Of a stretch of DNA of 64,000 nt, positions 61,647-64,000 are shown one piece after another. Source of the stretch: Caldichromatium japonicum (GTDB lineage: Bacteria; Pseudomonadota; Gammaproteobacteria; Chromatiales; Chromatiaceae). The DNA is taken from NCBI RefSeq assembly GCF_011290485.1, contig NZ_CP048029.1, positions 1,285,155 through 1,349,154 of the forward strand, read 5' to 3'. Each line of letters begins with the position of its first letter. Within the stretch, counting starts at the first letter, position 1. The notes below the pieces were generated by a model. It was given only the letters and a program-made list of their open reading frames with translations. It searched no databases and was not told the DNA's origin. The translations under genes were made by a program, and so were the position numbers.

Positions 61647-64000
61647 TGAGTGCGTTCACCCTTCCCCAAGCCTTGCAACAGGCCATCCTGCATCACCAGG
61701 CCGGCCGGTTCTCTGAAGCCGAGAAACTCTACCGCGCCATCCTCGCGCAAGACCCCCGACACCCGGATGCCAATCACAACCTGGAGCAACTCGCCCGCCA
61801 GCTGGGATAACCCCGGGCAGCCTTGCCTTATCTGCAAACCGCGCTCAATGCCAGGCCTGATGTCGTGCAGTATTGGCTGAGTTTGATTGCGGCGCTGATC
61901 GACTGTGGTGAAGAGGCCGCCGCAGGGCAAGTGCTCGCCCAGGGGCAGGCGAGGGGACTACAGGGCGAGGCGGTAGAGGCATTGGCCCGCCGGCTTGATG
62001 GCGCTACCCAGGCTGCGCCAGCCCCTGCAGGAGAGCAGGCCACCCCGGCGCCGCAGAGCACTGCAGAGCAGGCACCGTCTGCCGCCGCTGCCGAGGCTGC
62101 ATCGAAAGTCAGTCCCGTCAAAGCGGCGTCGCGTAGCGCCAAGAAGGCAGCCAAGCCGGCGCTCAAGCTCGGTAAGAGCGCGGCGGAATGGCTGGCACGC
62201 GCCAAACAGGCGCAGCAAGCTGGCAAGGTCGCTGATGCCCGGCTTTTTGTCGAGCTGGCGATCAGGCGGGATCACGATTATCTCGATGGGTGGTTTTTTC
62301 TGGCGCGTTTACACTAATGAATGCAATCAAATAGAGTTCTGCATCCAGGCGCTATGGGAGTGCTTTCGCATAAATAATGATGGCTCGTATCTGTCTGATA
62401 TTAGAGCATTATTGCGTAGAACCGGAAGGATCGACGAGGCGCTGAAGGTGCTCAAGCAGGCGACGGCACTTGAGCCAAAAAATGCCATTGCCTGGAATAA
62501 CTAGGGCAATGCCCTAGAAGAGATTGGCGATCTTGATGAGGCAGAAAAGGCCCTTCGAACAGCTCTGACACTCAAAGAGGATTATGCTGATGCTTGGGCC
62601 AATCTAGGGCTCATTTTGGAAGGAAAGATGGATGAAGACAGGGCATTAGAGTGCTATGACAAATCGCTTGAGCTAAATAGCAAAAAAGCCAAGATATTAT
62701 TGAGAAAGGCCAAACTCCTGCTGCGATATGATCGGCACACTGAATCGCATGAGCTGCTCGATCGCGCGCTGGCATTAGGCGACTCACCCCTTCCTAACTG
62801 CTTTGCCTATTGGCTCACTGTGCCATCGATCATGGAATCACGTTTGGCGATTGCCAAATGGCGGGCACGCTATCAGCACGGCATCGAAACCCTGATGGCG
62901 ATGGAAGGCACACTTGATGACCTGAAAGAGTCCGCATCTGGCTCCTTCGAGCTCGCCTACCACGATGAAGACGACCGCCCGCTCCTGGAGGCGCTAAGCC
63001 GCCTCTTTCGCGCCAAGACGCCAGAGCTCAATTACACCGCACCACACATCGCCGCTTGGCAGCCACCACATAATCGGCGCATCCGCATCGGCTTTTGTTC
63101 GCAGTTTCTCGTCGGCTACACCATCGGCAAGCTCTATCAGGGGCTGATTCGCGGGCTGGATCGACAGCACTTCGAGGTGGTGCTCATCTATCCGCCACAG
63201 GTCAAGCGCGATGCGGTGCGTCAGGCGCTCTCTCAGAGCTGTGATGGGGCCATCGAGCTGCGCGGGCGCCAGGCTGAATGGCAGGCGCAGGTGGCCGCAC
63301 TCGCGCTCGATGCGCTCTTCTACCCCGACATCGGCATGTCGCCGGCGACCTATTTTCTGGCCCATGCGCGGCTCGCGCCGGTGCAGTTGGTGAGCTATGG
63401 CCACCCGGATACCACCGGCATCGACACGCTCGATTATTTCCTCGGTGCCGATGCGCCGCTGGAACCGCAATAGGCTGAGGCGCACTACAGCGAGCGGCTA
63501 ATCCGCTGCCGGCGGCTGCCGTTTAGTTATCAGCTCTTCGTCCTGCCCAAGGAGATCCCGCCGCGCGCCGCACTCGGCTTGCCCGAGACGGGCACCCTCT
63601 ATGGCTGCCCGCAGTCGCTGTTCAAATTCCATCCGGACTTCGATGCGGTGCTCGCCGAGATCGCCGCCGGTGACCCGCAGGGGCACATCGTCTTGATCGA
63701 TGGCCACAGCAAAAGCTGGAGCGAGCGGCTCAGGGCGCGCTGGGCGCGCAGCGCCCCGATTTTGCTTGAGCGCGTGCGCTTTGTGCCGCGGGTGCCGCTC
63801 GATCGCTTCATGGGTTTGCTGGCGCATTTTGCGGTGGTGCTCGATCCGATCCATTTTGGCTCGGGCAATACGCTCTATGAGGCGATGGCCTATAGCCAGC
63901 CGGTCATCACCTTGCTGGGACGCTTTGCCTGCGGGCGCTTCGTGGCCGCGGCCTATCAGCAGATGGGGTTAGAAGACATCGCGCCGATTGCCCGCTCGAT
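61647..64000 (+). pseudogene. TPR / GT41 (O-GlcNAc transferase, SPY-like) protein gene, multiply disrupted, runs off window
   Basis: The frame starts MSAFTLPQALQQAI and shows TPR helices ('AGRFSEAEKLYRAILAQDPR'). An in-frame TAA (61808-61810) follows LARQLG, after which the same frame continues 'PRAALPYLQTALNARPD' into an Ala/Lys-rich linker. It shifts near 62317, reaches TAG after 'EPKNAIAWNN' (about 62503), and proceeds with more TPRs. The GT41 catalytic part ('HNRRIRIGFCSQFLVGYTIG', 'ALDALFYPDIGMSPATYFLA', 'LVSYGHPDTTGIDTLDYFLG') is then cut by TAG at about 63471. It continues to the window edge with 'LYGCPQSLFKFHPDFDAVLA' and 'VVLDPIHFGSGNTLYEAMAY'. Four lesions in an otherwise well conserved sequence indicate recent loss. 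Relatives glycosylate proteins such as flagellin or adhesins. Confidence 0.8.

Noticed and set aside
61647..64000. Stop-codon reassignment or programmed read-through to explain in-frame TAG/TAA codons
   Set aside because: Genuine genes in the window end normally at TAG and TAA, and a frameshift accompanies the stops, so pseudogenisation is simpler.
1..64000. CRISPR arrays, tRNA or rRNA genes, prophage modules
   Set aside because: No spaced direct repeats, no tRNA-like TTCGANNC cloverleaf context and no phage structural genes were found on reading; a tRNAscan or CRISPR-finder run would settle it.

Overview
The window reads as chromosomal DNA of a GC-rich gammaproteobacterium. Rho-TrxA-RhlB synteny, NudE, EttA, OpgG/OpgH, the YfhM-type macroglobulin with PbpC, a menaquinone gene set and dense cyclic-di-GMP genes together fit the Chromatiales (purple sulfur bacteria) best. 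That placement is inference: no 16S rRNA, tRNA or photosynthesis gene was seen here.

Bases 1-8500 are accessory and eroded. A truncated-at-edge PAS sensor is followed by a dead IS5/IS427-type element, an internally deleted IS630-type remnant, a 5' fragment of an ADP-ribosylglycohydrolase gene, an intact DUF2130 gene, a frameshifted JetD-like (Wadjet) C-terminus, a DUF1156 DNA-methylase fragment, a cysteine-less Sco1-like protein, and a TauE/SafE exporter gene carrying a nonsense codon and split by an IS605-type element with an apparently intact TnpB nuclease.

Bases 8700-18500 hold an envelope set (alpha-2-macroglobulin, a YpsA/SLOG-like protein, PBP1C) and a membrane diguanylate cyclase. 18600-24000 is housekeeping: rho and trxA diverge from rhlB, then nudE and a tandem-thioredoxin secreted protein. 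24050-29160 has pta-ackA and a coiled-coil OmpA-type envelope protein.

Bases 29370-44280 form a glucan block: opgG, an unidentified coupled gene, opgH, then on the other strand a GH1 beta-glucosidase coupled to an ABC-type membrane protein whose nucleotide-binding motifs are all degenerate, an IS607-type remnant, and two large carbohydrate-active proteins (a discoidin-like/(alpha/alpha)6 protein and a GH94 phosphorylase-like protein of the size of 1,2-beta-oligoglucan phosphorylases). The genes suggest synthesis, transport and phosphorolytic recycling of beta-glucans.

Bases 45000-52400 carry menaquinone genes on the minus strand in transcription order alpha/beta-hydrolase (possible MenH), menF, menD, menB, menA, menC, with a DUF4351 scrap and small palindromic repeats between them. 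The rest has a lipoprotein hydrolase, an EF-hand protein, ettA, a second IS630-type remnant abutting an HDOD gene, a 2OG-Fe(II) oxygenase, a TrpB2-type synthase, pepA, and a multiply broken TPR/GT41 (O-GlcNAc-transferase-like) gene running off the end.
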